Assembly (NCBI GenBank): GCA_910586605.1
Contig: CAJUJR010000003.1
Coordinates: 1-64,000, forward strand
DNA from: an uncultured Lachnospiraceae bacterium
Lineage (GTDB): Bacteria > Bacillota > Clostridia > Lachnospirales > Lachnospiraceae
DNA: 64,000 nt
Direction of reading: 5' to 3'
Translations under genes and position numbers: made by a program
The notes under the pieces: generated by a model
Told to the model about the DNA's origin: nothing
Database searches by the model: none
What the model saw: the letters and a program-made list of their open reading frames with translations, nothing else
Shown: positions 49,785 to 58,425 of the stretch, in pieces
Layout: every line of letters starts with the position of its first letter
Position numbering within the stretch: the stretch's first letter is position 1

Positions 49785-50317
49785 AACGCTATATCAGTAT
49801 GTTTCTGTTAATTATTGTCTGTTTCCTGCTGCAGACTTCTGTTTTTCCGCATTTAAAGCTGACAAATGTCATGCCAAACCTGCTCGTAATTATAACTTCG
49901 GCTGCGGGTTTCATGTATGGAAGGAAATTTGGGCTATTTACCGGTTTTTTCTGTGGAGCCCTTATTGATTTGGTATATAGCAGTGTTGTAGGGGTAAGTA
50001 TATTTATCTATGTGATAATTGGCTATTGCAATGGCCTGGCAAATAAGCTGTATTTTAAGGATGATTTTGCCATGCCCCTTTTTGCGCTTGCATTAAGCGA
50101 TTTTTTGTATGGGCTGCTATATTATACCTGTTATTTTTTAATGCGGGGCAGGCTGGCAATTTTTTCTTATATCGCACAGATTATCGTTCCTGAGATGATA
50201 TATACGATTGCAATGGGAATTATTATTTACAAATTTATGCATTGGTTAGAGGAAAAGATGTATCCAGAACAGGAAATCCCGCTAGGGAAGGGAGAGGCAG
50301 AAAAAACCGAACTATAG
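49781..50317 (+). CDS. mreD: Rod shape-determining protein MreD
   Basis: Integral membrane component of the elongasome, 178 residues with five to six transmembrane helices (RYISMFLLIIVCFLLQTSVFPHLKL ... GRKFGLFTGFFCGALIDLVYSSVVGVSIFIYVIIGYCNGL). ATGA overlap with mreC. C-terminus charged and cytosolic. Confidence 0.9.
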   Translation: MKRYISMFLLIIVCFLLQTSVFPHLKLTNVMPNLLVIITSAAGFMYGRKFGLFTGFFCGALIDLVYSSVVGVSIFIYVIIGYCNGLANKLYFKDDFAMPLFALALSDFLYGLLYYTCYFLMRGRLAIFSYIAQIIVPEMIYTIAMGIIIYKFMHWLEEKMYPEQEIPLGKGEAEKTEL

Positions 50318-50354
50318 TACATGCAGTATAAATGGAAAGTGAGGCGGCAGAGAA

Positions 50355-53222
50355 ATGTTAGATACGATAAAAGAACATATACGGAATTTTTTTGAGTCGC
50401 GTCTTTTGCCGGTCGCGGTCTTGTTTATCATCCTTTTTTCTGTTTTGGTAAACAGGATGTTCCAGCTCCAGATTGCATCAACCGAGACATATGCAAGCGA
50501 GGCGGCAAAGCGTACGGAACAGACAAGGGAAATCCGGGCGTCCCGTGGAAATATTTATGATTGCAATGGGACGCTGCTTGCCTATAATAAGCTTGCTTAT
50601 AATGTTACTTTTACAGAAAATGATATTACAGGCAATATGACCTCAGAAGAAAAGAATAAAGCCATCTATTATCTTCTTAAAATATTAGAACGGGAAGGCG
50701 ATACCCTTTCTGTTGAATTTTATATTGAGCTTGATAAGGGAAAACTGGCCTATACAGTAAGCGGCAATACTCTTTTGCGCTTTAAAGCTGAAGCATTTTC
50801 TACGAGGGTAGAAGAACTGAACCAGAAACAGCGGGATATGACTGCGGAAGAGCTTTTCGATTTCCTGCGTTATGACGATGGCTCTGATAGCCCTAAATTT
50901 ATTATTGATAAAAAAGGAGAGGAAACCTATGATACGGAAACGGCGCTGCAGATTATGGCAGTCCGTTATGCAATGTATATTAACCGATTTAAAAAGTACC
51001 AGCCGATTATACTTGCGCAGGATGTAGATGATAAAACAGTCGCAGCGATTAAGGAAAATAATAATGAACTGCCTGGCATCAACATAGAAGAAGATGCCAC
51101 GCGTGTTTATAAAAAAAGCAAATATTTCGCGCATGTCCTTGGATATACGGGTTCTGTTACAACGGAACGTTTAGAAAAGCTCCGGGAAGAAAACCCAAAT
51201 ACCCCATACACGACTTCTGACCAGATTGGCATTTCGGGGGTGGAAAGTTCTTTTGAGGAATATCTTTCGGGGGAAAAGGGAAGTGAAAAGCTGACTGTAA
51301 ATGAAACATCTATGCGGATTGAAAATGTGGAGCGGGAAAAAGAGCCAGTCGCCGGGAATAACCTGTATCTGACAATCGACGCTACATTACAGGAAGAATG
51401 CTATAAGCTTCTGGAGGAACATATTGCTGGCGTATTAATTGCAAATATTAATAACAGTGACAGCGCCGGCTCAAGGGGGGAATCTGCTTCCAATATAAAA
51501 GTGCCGATTTATGACGTATACAGCGCATTAATTGAAAATAACATAATTAATGCTTCCCGTTTTACTGATAAAGATGCATCCCGCCTAGAAAAGCAGACGT
51601 ACAGGCAGTATAAAGCAAAATCAAAAGAAGTCAAACGGAATATGCGTAAGATTTTAGATGTAAACAGCACGAGGACGGTCAAAGACCTTTCGGATGCAAT
51701 GGAAGAATTTATTGACTATTTCTATAAAACATTAAAAGCAGATGACGTCATACTGATTGATGAAGTAGACAGTTCCGATGCGACATTCCAAAAATTTGCA
51801 TCGGATAAAATCAGCCTGAGCCAGTTTTTGCAGTATGCTATTTCCAAAGGCTGGGTAGACCTAGGTGTTTTAAATATTGGGGAACAATATTTCAGTACAG
51901 AAGAAATCTACGATAAGCTGATTGACTATGGCATGAAGCTTTTGGATGATGATGTCAAATATCCCAAAATGATATATAGCTATTTAATCCATCAGCATGA
52001 GCTTTCTGGAAGGGATGTCTGCCTGTTATTGTTTGACCAGGGGGATATTAAATATAATGCCCAAGAATATGAAAAACTAAAACTTGGGATGATGTCGCCA
52101 TATTCGTTTATTATCAAAAAAATCAGGAACCTGGAGATTACACCAGGAGAGCTTGGCCTAGAGCCATGCTCAGGTTCTTTGGTAATTACAGACGTCAACA
52201 CAGGTGAAGTCAAAGCAATGGTTAGCTATCCTAGCTATGACAACAATAAAATGGCAAACCAGGTAGATTCTGAATATTTTAATAATTACCTGACACAGGC
52301 TTCCTCTTCACCACTTTTAAACCGCCCTGTACAGGAAAAGCTGGCGCCAGGTTCTACTTTTAAAATTGTTTCTTCTGTGGCAGGATTGGAAGAGGGGATT
52401 ATTTCACCAAGTACTGTTATTTATGACCATGTAAAATTTGATGAGATTGGCCCGCCTTCCCCAAAATGCTGGAAAAGGAGCGGCCATGGGAATTTGCGCG
52501 TTGCAACGGCAATTGAAGCTTCCTGTAACTATTTTTATTATACAATTGGCTTCGAGATGGGATATGGAAAACCAAATCCAAACGGTTATGTAAATGATGC
52601 AAAGGGGCTGGCCCGTTTGAAAAAATATGCGGATATGTTCGGCCTGACAGATACTTCTGGCGTAGAGGTTGCAGAGTCAAAGCCACAGTTTTCCAAGACA
52701 GATATTGTCCGTGCTGCCATTGGGCAGGCAACCCATGCCTATACGCCGGTCCAGCTTTCCCGTTATGTGACAACGGTTGCCAACAAAGGGACTTGTTACA
52801 ACCTGACATTGATTGACAGGGTAGAAGATGTGGATGGGAAAGTTATATTGAAGAATAAAGCGACTGTGCGCAACAAAGTAGAACTTGCTAATACGACCTG
52901 GAACAATATCCACGAAGGGATGTTCCGTGTGACAAACAGTTCTGGAAGCTCTACCGCCACAATGTTTGCAGGGTTAAAAAAGAAGGTTGCAGGAAAAACA
53001 GGTACTGCTCAGTTAAATCCATATCATGCGAACCATGCAGAATTTATTTCTTATGCGCCGTATAATAATCCAGAGATTTCTGTAACCTGTGTTATCCCGA
53101 ACGGTTATGCGTCTTCTAATGCCGCACAGACTGCAAGGGATGTTTATAAATACTATTTTGGCAAGAAAAAGGTATCTGGCAAAGTAAAAATGCCGGAATC
53201 CAATGTAAACCAGATGGATTAA
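50355..53222 (+). CDS. mrdA: Penicillin-binding protein 2, elongasome transpeptidase with large insertion
   Basis: Cross-links peptidoglycan during side-wall growth together with RodA. 955 residues, well above the usual 600-700. N-terminal transmembrane helix (about 15-38), dimerisation domain (RASRGNIYDCNGTLLAYN ... PGINIEEDATRVYKKSKYFAHVLGYTG), then the transpeptidase domain with Ser667-x-x-Lys670 (PGSTFK), Ser723-x-Asn725 (SCN) and Lys881-Thr-Gly (KTGTAQ): all catalytic motifs intact. The excess length is a helical insertion at roughly residues 360-600, between LYLTIDATLQ and VITDVNTGEVKAMVSYPSYDNN. Its role is unknown. ATG 50355 lies downstream of GTGAGGCGG. Last gene of the mreBCD run before minC. 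Confidence 0.93.
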   Translation: MLDTIKEHIRNFFESRLLPVAVLFIILFSVLVNRMFQLQIASTETYASEAAKRTEQTREIRASRGNIYDCNGTLLAYNKLAYNVTFTENDITGNMTSEEKNKAIYYLLKILEREGDTLSVEFYIELDKGKLAYTVSGNTLLRFKAEAFSTRVEELNQKQRDMTAEELFDFLRYDDGSDSPKFIIDKKGEETYDTETALQIMAVRYAMYINRFKKYQPIILAQDVDDKTVAAIKENNNELPGINIEEDATRVYKKSKYFAHVLGYTGSVTTERLEKLREENPNTPYTTSDQIGISGVESSFEEYLSGEKGSEKLTVNETSMRIENVEREKEPVAGNNLYLTIDATLQEECYKLLEEHIAGVLIANINNSDSAGSRGESASNIKVPIYDVYSALIENNIINASRFTDKDASRLEKQTYRQYKAKSKEVKRNMRKILDVNSTRTVKDLSDAMEEFIDYFYKTLKADDVILIDEVDSSDATFQKFASDKISLSQFLQYAISKGWVDLGVLNIGEQYFSTEEIYDKLIDYGMKLLDDDVKYPKMIYSYLIHQHELSGRDVCLLLFDQGDIKYNAQEYEKLKLGMMSPYSFIIKKIRNLEITPGELGLEPCSGSLVITDVNTGEVKAMVSYPSYDNNKMANQVDSEYFNNYLTQASSSPLLNRPVQEKLAPGSTFKIVSSVAGLEEGIISPSTVIYDHVKFDEIGPPSPKCWKRSGHGNLRVATAIEASCNYFYYTIGFEMGYGKPNPNGYVNDAKGLARLKKYADMFGLTDTSGVEVAESKPQFSKTDIVRAAIGQATHAYTPVQLSRYVTTVANKGTCYNLTLIDRVEDVDGKVILKNKATVRNKVELANTTWNNIHEGMFRVTNSSGSSTATMFAGLKKKVAGKTGTAQLNPYHANHAEFISYAPYNNPEISVTCVIPNGYASSNAAQTARDVYKYYFGKKKVSGKVKMPESNVNQMD

Positions 53223-53286
53223 TGTTTACTGCCTGCCTTGTGGGAAGTGACAAAGTCCAGTTAATAACATACAGATTGGAGGGAAC

Positions 53287-53952
53287 ATGGACAATACCGT
53301 AGTAATCAAAGGAACAAAATCAGGAATTATTCTTGTTTTAGATTCTGATACAGAATATGATAAGTTAAAAGAAGCAGTTGCCTCTAAATTTAAAGAGTCA
53401 GCAGCATTTTTAGGCAAAGCACAAAAAGCAGTCGCTTTCCAGGGAAGGGAACTTACAGAAGAACAGAAATTGGAAATGATTGATATTATCCACCAGAACT
53501 GCCAGTTATCCATTGTCTGCATTATGGAACAGGACGAAAGGCTGGAACATTCTTTCCGGCAGACATTAGAAAAAAACCTGATTAACCAGGATTACAATAC
53601 AGGCCAGTTTTTCAAAGGAAACCTGCGTTCCGGCCAAGTACTCGACGTGGAGACAAGCATTATTATTATTGGCGATGTAAAGCCAGGCGCTAAAGTAATT
53701 TCAAAGGGAAATGTTATTATACTTGGCTCTTTAAAAGGAAATGTATATGCAGGCTCTTCTGGGAACCAAAATGCCTTTGTTGTTGCGCTTGATATGGATC
53801 CAATGCAAATCCGTATTGCCGATACCATTGCCCGTTCCCCTGACAAGCCAAAGAAGAAAGGAGTCCAGATTACAAAAATCGCATTTTGGGAAGATGGAAA
53901 TATATATATAGAACCTCTAGATAAAGATGTCATGGGCGACATTCGGTTATAG
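53287..53952 (+). CDS. minC: Septum site-determining protein MinC
   Basis: Inhibits FtsZ polymerisation away from mid-cell. 221 residues: N-terminal domain (1-105) and a C-terminal beta-helix with the MinC mark GNLRSGQVLDVETSIIIIGDVKPGAKVISKGNVIILGSLKGNVYAGS, including RSGQ for MinD binding. ATG 53287 follows TTGGAGGG. First of a complete minC-minD-minE set; gap to minD is 88 bases. Confidence 0.94.
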   Translation: MDNTVVIKGTKSGIILVLDSDTEYDKLKEAVASKFKESAAFLGKAQKAVAFQGRELTEEQKLEMIDIIHQNCQLSIVCIMEQDERLEHSFRQTLEKNLINQDYNTGQFFKGNLRSGQVLDVETSIIIIGDVKPGAKVISKGNVIILGSLKGNVYAGSSGNQNAFVVALDMDPMQIRIADTIARSPDKPKKKGVQITKIAFWEDGNIYIEPLDKDVMGDIRL

Positions 53953-54040
53953 ATTTTTTTTCATATTTTTGGTAATATATATAATAAACAGATTTCCAGA
54001 AACAAAGTTTCTGAAATATTCATTTAGGAGGAATAAAATT

Positions 54041-54829
54041 ATGGGAGAAGTGATAGTTGTTACATCTGGAAAGGGAGGCGTCGGCAAAACAACAACAACG
54101 GCAAATGTAGGAACCGGGCTTGCAATGCTTGGTAAGAAGGTTGTACTGATTGATACTGATATAGGACTTCGCAACCTGGATGTTGTAATGGGGTTGGAGA
54201 ACCGTATTGTATATAATTTAGTAGATGTTGTTGAAAATAACTGCCGTATTAAGCAGGCCCTGATTAAAGACAAACGCTATCCAAACCTCTATCTTCTGCC
54301 ATCTGCCCAGACAAAGGACAAGTCCGCGGTAAGCCCGGAACAGATGAAAAAACTGGCAGGTGAATTAAGGGAAGAGTTTGATTACATATTGCTGGACTGT
54401 CCGGCGGGGATTGAGCAGGGCTTTAAAAACGCAATTGCTGGTGCAGACCGCGCGCTTGTCGTGACAACGCCGGAAGTATCTGCTGTCCGTGATGCAGACC
54501 GTATTATTGGGCTGCTGGAGGCAAATGAAATCAGCCGTACGCATCTGATTGTAAACCGTCTCCGCACTGACATGGTAAAAGAAGGGAACATGATGTCCAG
54601 CGATGATGTTGTAGAGATTCTTGCAATTGATTTAATTGGCGTTGTCCCTGACGATGAACAAATTGTTATCTCTACAAATAATGGCGAACCTTTAGTTGGT
54701 TCAGAGGCCAAAGCAGGCCAAGCATATATGAATATCTGTAAACGTGTGTTAGGAGAAGAAATACCATATCTGGATTTGGAGGAAACAACCAGCTTCTTTA
54801 AAAAATTTGCTGCTATTTTTAAAAAATAG
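54041..54829 (+). CDS. minD: Septum site-determining ATPase MinD
   Basis: Membrane-cycling ATPase that recruits MinC. 262 residues with deviant Walker A GKGGVGKTTT (residues 10-19), switch DTDIGLRNLDVVMGLENRIVYNLVDVV, LLDCPAGIEQG and a C-terminal amphipathic membrane-targeting helix (TTSFFKKFAAIFKK). Start ATG 54041 follows AGGAGG; the longer frame from 53927 overlaps minC and is not used. Confidence 0.97.
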   Translation: MGEVIVVTSGKGGVGKTTTTANVGTGLAMLGKKVVLIDTDIGLRNLDVVMGLENRIVYNLVDVVENNCRIKQALIKDKRYPNLYLLPSAQTKDKSAVSPEQMKKLAGELREEFDYILLDCPAGIEQGFKNAIAGADRALVVTTPEVSAVRDADRIIGLLEANEISRTHLIVNRLRTDMVKEGNMMSSDDVVEILAIDLIGVVPDDEQIVISTNNGEPLVGSEAKAGQAYMNICKRVLGEEIPYLDLEETTSFFKKFAAIFKK

Positions 54830-54887
54830 TTACCATTCATGGCTGGCTCTTTAAATAGTTTGCTTTTTAGGAGTGCCGTGAATAAGG

Positions 54888-54912
54888 AACTGTAAAGAAA
54901 TTATTTACAGTT
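54888..54912 (+). repeat. Hairpin between minD and minE
   Basis: AACTGTAAA-(gaaatta)-TTTACAGTT, nine perfect pairs, no T-run. It may set mRNA stability and the MinD:MinE ratio. Confidence 0.5.
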
Positions 54913-54956
54913 TCTAACATGTGATTGGTTGATTATATACAGAAATGGAGACGAGT

Positions 54957-55247
54957 ATGAGCTTTTTATCAAACTTTTTTAAAAGTTCTGAAAGCAGCAG
55001 CGATATTGCCAAAAACCGATTAAAGGTGGCAATCACTTCCGACCGCGCTGTCTGTTCACCGGAGCTTATGGAACAGATGAAAAATGATATTATAGACGTA
55101 ATATCAAAATACCTTGATATTGATACAGACGGCCTGGATATCAAAGTTACAAAGACGGAACTGGACGACTCTTCTGGTACGGTCAATGCATTGCTCGCCA
55201 ATATTCCGATTAAGGAAGACTCCAGGAATTTCAGGAGAAGAATTTAA
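54957..55247 (+). CDS. minE: Cell division topological specificity factor MinE
   Basis: Stimulates MinD ATPase and sets Min oscillation. 96 residues: N-terminal membrane-targeting segment MSFLSNFFKSSESS, the MinD-binding KNRLKVAITSDRAVCSPELMEQMKNDIIDVISKYLDID and a C-terminal dimerisation strand set. Start ATG 54957 is six bases after GGAG; ATG 54945 would add four residues. MinE together with MinCD in a Spo0A-bearing Gram-positive is typical of Clostridia, in contrast to Bacillus with DivIVA-MinJ only. Confidence 0.93.
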   Translation: MSFLSNFFKSSESSSDIAKNRLKVAITSDRAVCSPELMEQMKNDIIDVISKYLDIDTDGLDIKVTKTELDDSSGTVNALLANIPIKEDSRNFRRRI

Positions 55248-55259
55248 CGAAGGTGGAAT

Positions 55260-56495
55260 ATGATTAACAAAATTAAACAGTATGACTGGAAAAAATATAA
55301 TTATTCATTATTGGTTGCCGTAATTATTCTCTGTCTCTTAAGCGCCTTTACTGTAAAGCTTGCCGGTGGGGAAGAATCCGGGATGTCTTATATGAAAGGG
55401 CAGCTTATGGGAATGTTTTTGGGAATTATTATCGTAGCGTTCCTTTCTATGTTTGATTATCATTTTATCTGTAAATTTGTGGGTGTTTATTATGTTGTAG
55501 GTATCCTTCTGACTGCCGCGACACGTTCCCCAATTGGTACAGATAACCGTACATCGGCATGGCGCTGGATTCGGTTAGGCCCGATTACCTTCCAGCCATC
55601 CGAGCTTTTAAAAGTCATATTGATTCTCACACTGGCTGTTGTATTTGTTAAGCTCAGTAACAGGTTAAACCGCTGGAGTACGCTTGCTATTATTTTTGCC
55701 CTTACCATTGTACCGGTTATGCTGATTTTATCACAGCCGGATTTGTCTTCCAGCTTGGTTGTCCTATTTATTATGGTAATCATGGTTGTGGTTGCAGGGG
55801 TCAGTTACCGGCTTTTGTTTCCTATTATTGCACTTGGGCTGCCAATTGGCGCTGTACTTTTCTGGTATATCCAACAGCCCTATAACATCTTGTTAAAAGC
55901 AAATATTTTGAAGGATTACCACTATAGACGTATTATGGCATGGCTTTATCCTGATAAATGGGATCCGACAGGGGATTTGAATTACCAGCAGAACCGTTCT
56001 ATCCGTGCAATCGCATCAGGGCAGCTTTCTGGCAAATATCTTCAGGATGGCGGCACACAGGCAGGCCAATCCAGGGCGTACCATGCTGTTGGCGTCAATG
56101 AAAGTGATTTTATCTGGTCGGTGATTGGGGAAGAATTTGGTTTTTTAGGCTGTTGCATGATTTTGCTTTTATTTGCTTTTGTAATTTTTAAATGCTTTAT
56201 GGTAGCAAAAAAGTCACAGGATTATCTTGGGAAACTAATTGCTGCAGGTGTTGCGTCTATGTATATGTTCCAGGTATTTACGAATATCTGTGTTGTGACG
56301 CTACTTCTTCCAAACACAGGGCTTCCGCTTCCATTTATCAGTAATGGGCTGAGTTCCATGATTTCTTCTATGATTGGGATTGGGTTAATTATGAATATCG
56401 GAATCCAGCCTGCAAAATCAAGCAAAGGTTTCTCAATGCGGAATATGTATGGAAACGGGCCGTCTTCGGAAATTGATTTGGACTTAGAACTATAA
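55260..56495 (+). CDS. rodA: SEDS-family glycosyltransferase RodA/FtsW
   Basis: Polymerises lipid II into glycan strands with its partner PBP. 411 residues, about ten transmembrane helices. SEDS marks: PIGTDNRTSAWRWIRLGPITFQPSELLKVILIL, QPDLSSSLV, and VNESDFIWSVIGEEFGFLG plus LPLPFISNGLSSMI near the end. Genomic partner PBP2 is four genes upstream, so RodA is more likely than FtsW. ATG 55260 follows AAGGTGG and only 12 bases separate it from minE. Confidence 0.92.
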   Translation: MINKIKQYDWKKYNYSLLVAVIILCLLSAFTVKLAGGEESGMSYMKGQLMGMFLGIIIVAFLSMFDYHFICKFVGVYYVVGILLTAATRSPIGTDNRTSAWRWIRLGPITFQPSELLKVILILTLAVVFVKLSNRLNRWSTLAIIFALTIVPVMLILSQPDLSSSLVVLFIMVIMVVVAGVSYRLLFPIIALGLPIGAVLFWYIQQPYNILLKANILKDYHYRRIMAWLYPDKWDPTGDLNYQQNRSIRAIASGQLSGKYLQDGGTQAGQSRAYHAVGVNESDFIWSVIGEEFGFLGCCMILLLFAFVIFKCFMVAKKSQDYLGKLIAAGVASMYMFQVFTNICVVTLLLPNTGLPLPFISNGLSSMISSMIGIGLIMNIGIQPAKSSKGFSMRNMYGNGPSSEIDLDLEL

Positions 56496-56540
56496 TTCTT
56501 ATTCATTTTTATGGGGCTGTAAAGAAAGGGGACTAGGTAT

Positions 56541-56963
56541 ATGAATATTGGGTTAATTGCACATGATGCGAAAAAAATATTAATGCAGAATTTTGCAATA
56601 GCATATAGGGGGATTTTAAGTAAGCATGATATTTATGCAACTGGTACAACAGGCCGGTTAATTGAAGAAGTAACAAATTTAAGCGTGCATAAATACCTGG
56701 CTGGCCATCTTGGAGGAGAACAGCAGCTTGCTTCACAGATTGAGCATAACCAGCTTGATATGGTTTTCTTTTTAAGAGACCCACTTTCTCCAAAATCGCA
56801 TGAGCCAGATGTAAATAATGTCATTCATCTTTGTGATATGTATAATATCCCATTTGCAACAAACCTGGCTACCGCAGAGCTTTTAATTAAGGCATTAGAC
56901 CGCGGTGATTTGGAATGGCGCGAAATATTAAAAAAAGAAGGAAACGACGGGAATGAATTTTAA
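56541..56963 (+). CDS. mgsA: Methylglyoxal synthase
   Basis: Converts dihydroxyacetone phosphate to methylglyoxal and phosphate, a glycolytic bypass relieving sugar-phosphate stress. 140 residues. Marks: IGLIAHDAKK, ATGTTGRLIEE (phosphate loop), GPLGGEQQ-like HLGGEQQLA, and catalytic FFLRDPLSPKSHEPDV. Overlaps the downstream carboxypeptidase gene by 11 bases, so both are co-translated. Its place beside cell-wall genes is conserved in this group. Confidence 0.95.
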   Translation: MNIGLIAHDAKKILMQNFAIAYRGILSKHDIYATGTTGRLIEEVTNLSVHKYLAGHLGGEQQLASQIEHNQLDMVFFLRDPLSPKSHEPDVNNVIHLCDMYNIPFATNLATAELLIKALDRGDLEWREILKKEGNDGNEF

Positions 56964-57954
56964 TTCAAATAGAATTGGCAGATGCATGGCGGCATTCTTT
57001 TTGTGCTTGCTTTTAACAGGCTGTGGCACAAAGAAAAATGAGCTCTTAAATTACCGTGTTGATATCCCGGAGGTTGGGGAATCACCATTTGAAGACAATG
57101 CTGCCGTAACACAGAACTATCTTTCGGATGGCATCTGCGTTATTGAAGAAACAGGGCAAACCAAAAAACAGGACAGTATAATGGATGCAAAAGCGTCTAT
57201 TATGATTAATGATACAGACAGTAAAATGCTATATTCCCACAACATTTATAAAAAGATTTATCCGGCAAGCATTACTAAAATTGTAACTGCCCTTGTTGTT
57301 TTTAAATATGGAAACCTTGAAGATAAGGTTACTATTAGTTATAATGCCTCCCATATTACTGAATATGGGGCAAAGCTTTGTGGATTTGAAGAAGGGGATA
57401 AAATTATACTCAGGGATTTATTATCTTCCTTTCTGGTCCACTCTGGCAATGATGCAGGAATTGCGATAGCAGAGCATATTTCGGGCAGTGAGAAAGCATT
57501 TGCAAAATTGATGAACCGGGAAATGAAAAATCTTGGCGCTGTCCATTCCCATTTTGTCAATTCCCATGGGCTGCATCATAAAAAGCACTATACTACCGCA
57601 TATGATTTATATCTTGTCTTTCATGAACTTGCAAAAAACCAGACATTTTTAGATATTATAAACCAACCTTCGTATACGGCAAAATTTAAGGGAAAAAACA
57701 AAAAAAAGAAGCAACTCTATTTTACTTCCACAGACCGCTATCTGATTGGGAAGGCCAAAGCACCAGAGGGAATAACAATAATCGGCGGGAAAACAGGAAC
57801 CACCCTGAAAGCAGGCTCCTGCTTAATCCTGTATTCACAAGGGAAAAATGATACCCACTATATTTCTGCCGTATTAAAAGCAGAGAGTGGAGATGATTTG
57901 TATGTGCAGATGAACCACTTATTAGAATATGCGCAGAATGATAATACAGAATAG
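56953..57954 (+). CDS. D-alanyl-D-alanine carboxypeptidase lipoprotein
   Basis: Low-molecular-weight PBP that trims the terminal D-Ala from wall stem peptides. 333 residues. N-terminal lipobox LLTGC (about residues 21-25) implies a lipid anchor instead of the usual C-terminal helix of DacA. Catalytic set: Ser-x-x-Lys in PASITKIVTA, Ser-Gly-Asn in VHSGNDAG and Lys-Thr-Gly in GGKTGTT. ATG 56953 with AAGGAAACGACGGG upstream. End of the mre-min-rodA-mgsA run. Confidence 0.9.
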   Translation: MNFNSNRIGRCMAAFFLCLLLTGCGTKKNELLNYRVDIPEVGESPFEDNAAVTQNYLSDGICVIEETGQTKKQDSIMDAKASIMINDTDSKMLYSHNIYKKIYPASITKIVTALVVFKYGNLEDKVTISYNASHITEYGAKLCGFEEGDKIILRDLLSSFLVHSGNDAGIAIAEHISGSEKAFAKLMNREMKNLGAVHSHFVNSHGLHHKKHYTTAYDLYLVFHELAKNQTFLDIINQPSYTAKFKGKNKKKKQLYFTSTDRYLIGKAKAPEGITIIGGKTGTTLKAGSCLILYSQGKNDTHYISAVLKAESGDDLYVQMNHLLEYAQNDNTE

Positions 57955-57956
57955 AA

Positions 57957-57991
57957 AACAAAGGGCACCGCTAGCGCTGATGCCCTTTGTT
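57957..57991. terminator. Bidirectional terminator between dacA-like gene and DUF378
   Basis: AACAAAGGGCA / TGCCCTTTGTT, 11 perfect pairs around a 13-base loop (itself with AGCGCT), T-rich on one side and A-rich on the other; the flanking genes are convergent. Confidence 0.8.
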
Positions 57992-58016
57992 TCCCATTCT
58001 GCAGCGTTTTTTAGCC

Positions 58017-58220
58017 TTAGTTGCTGCTGCTCCTGATTCTTCCATAATAGCTAATTGCGTACAGGCCGCTTAATCCGACAACTGCATAGATAATGCGGGA
58101 AAGGATTGTCATATCCCCAAAGAGCATCCGCACTAAATCAAATTGCAAAAAACCGATAAGTCCCCAGTTTATTGCACCTATTATTACAAGAGCCAGTAAT
58201 ACATAATCTAATGTTTTCAT
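58017..58220 (-). CDS. DUF378 small membrane protein
   Basis: 67 residues with two transmembrane helices: MKTLDYVLLALVIIGAINWGLIGFLQFDLVRMLFG and RIIYAVVGLSGLYAISYYG, the complete DUF378 pattern (YuzA-like). Function unknown; often associated with stress-related genes. AGGGATTCC ribosome site on the minus strand. Confidence 0.88.
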   Translation of the reverse strand: MKTLDYVLLALVIIGAINWGLIGFLQFDLVRMLFGDMTILSRIIYAVVGLSGLYAISYYGRIRSSSN

Positions 58221-58321
58221 AGGAATCCCTCCAATTATTGTTTAATATGTTGCTATATGTAAAATAGTCTCTCTCAGTTTTATAAAAAATATTCATATTT
58301 CATTAAATTTTTGTTTATGAA

Positions 58322-58350
58322 TTGTAGGATTACTATAATAGCGTTATAAT
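58322..58350 (+). promoter_or_regulatory. Promoter of the HlyD-like gene
   Basis: TTGTAG (58322-58327), 17-base spacer, TATAAT (58345-58350). Confidence 0.6.
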
Positions 58351-58425
58351 AGGAAAGGGCATCTGCCTGATGTTTTACAATAATGGGATTTCAGGGATTT
58401 TTATATGAAAGAAAGGAGACTGAAC

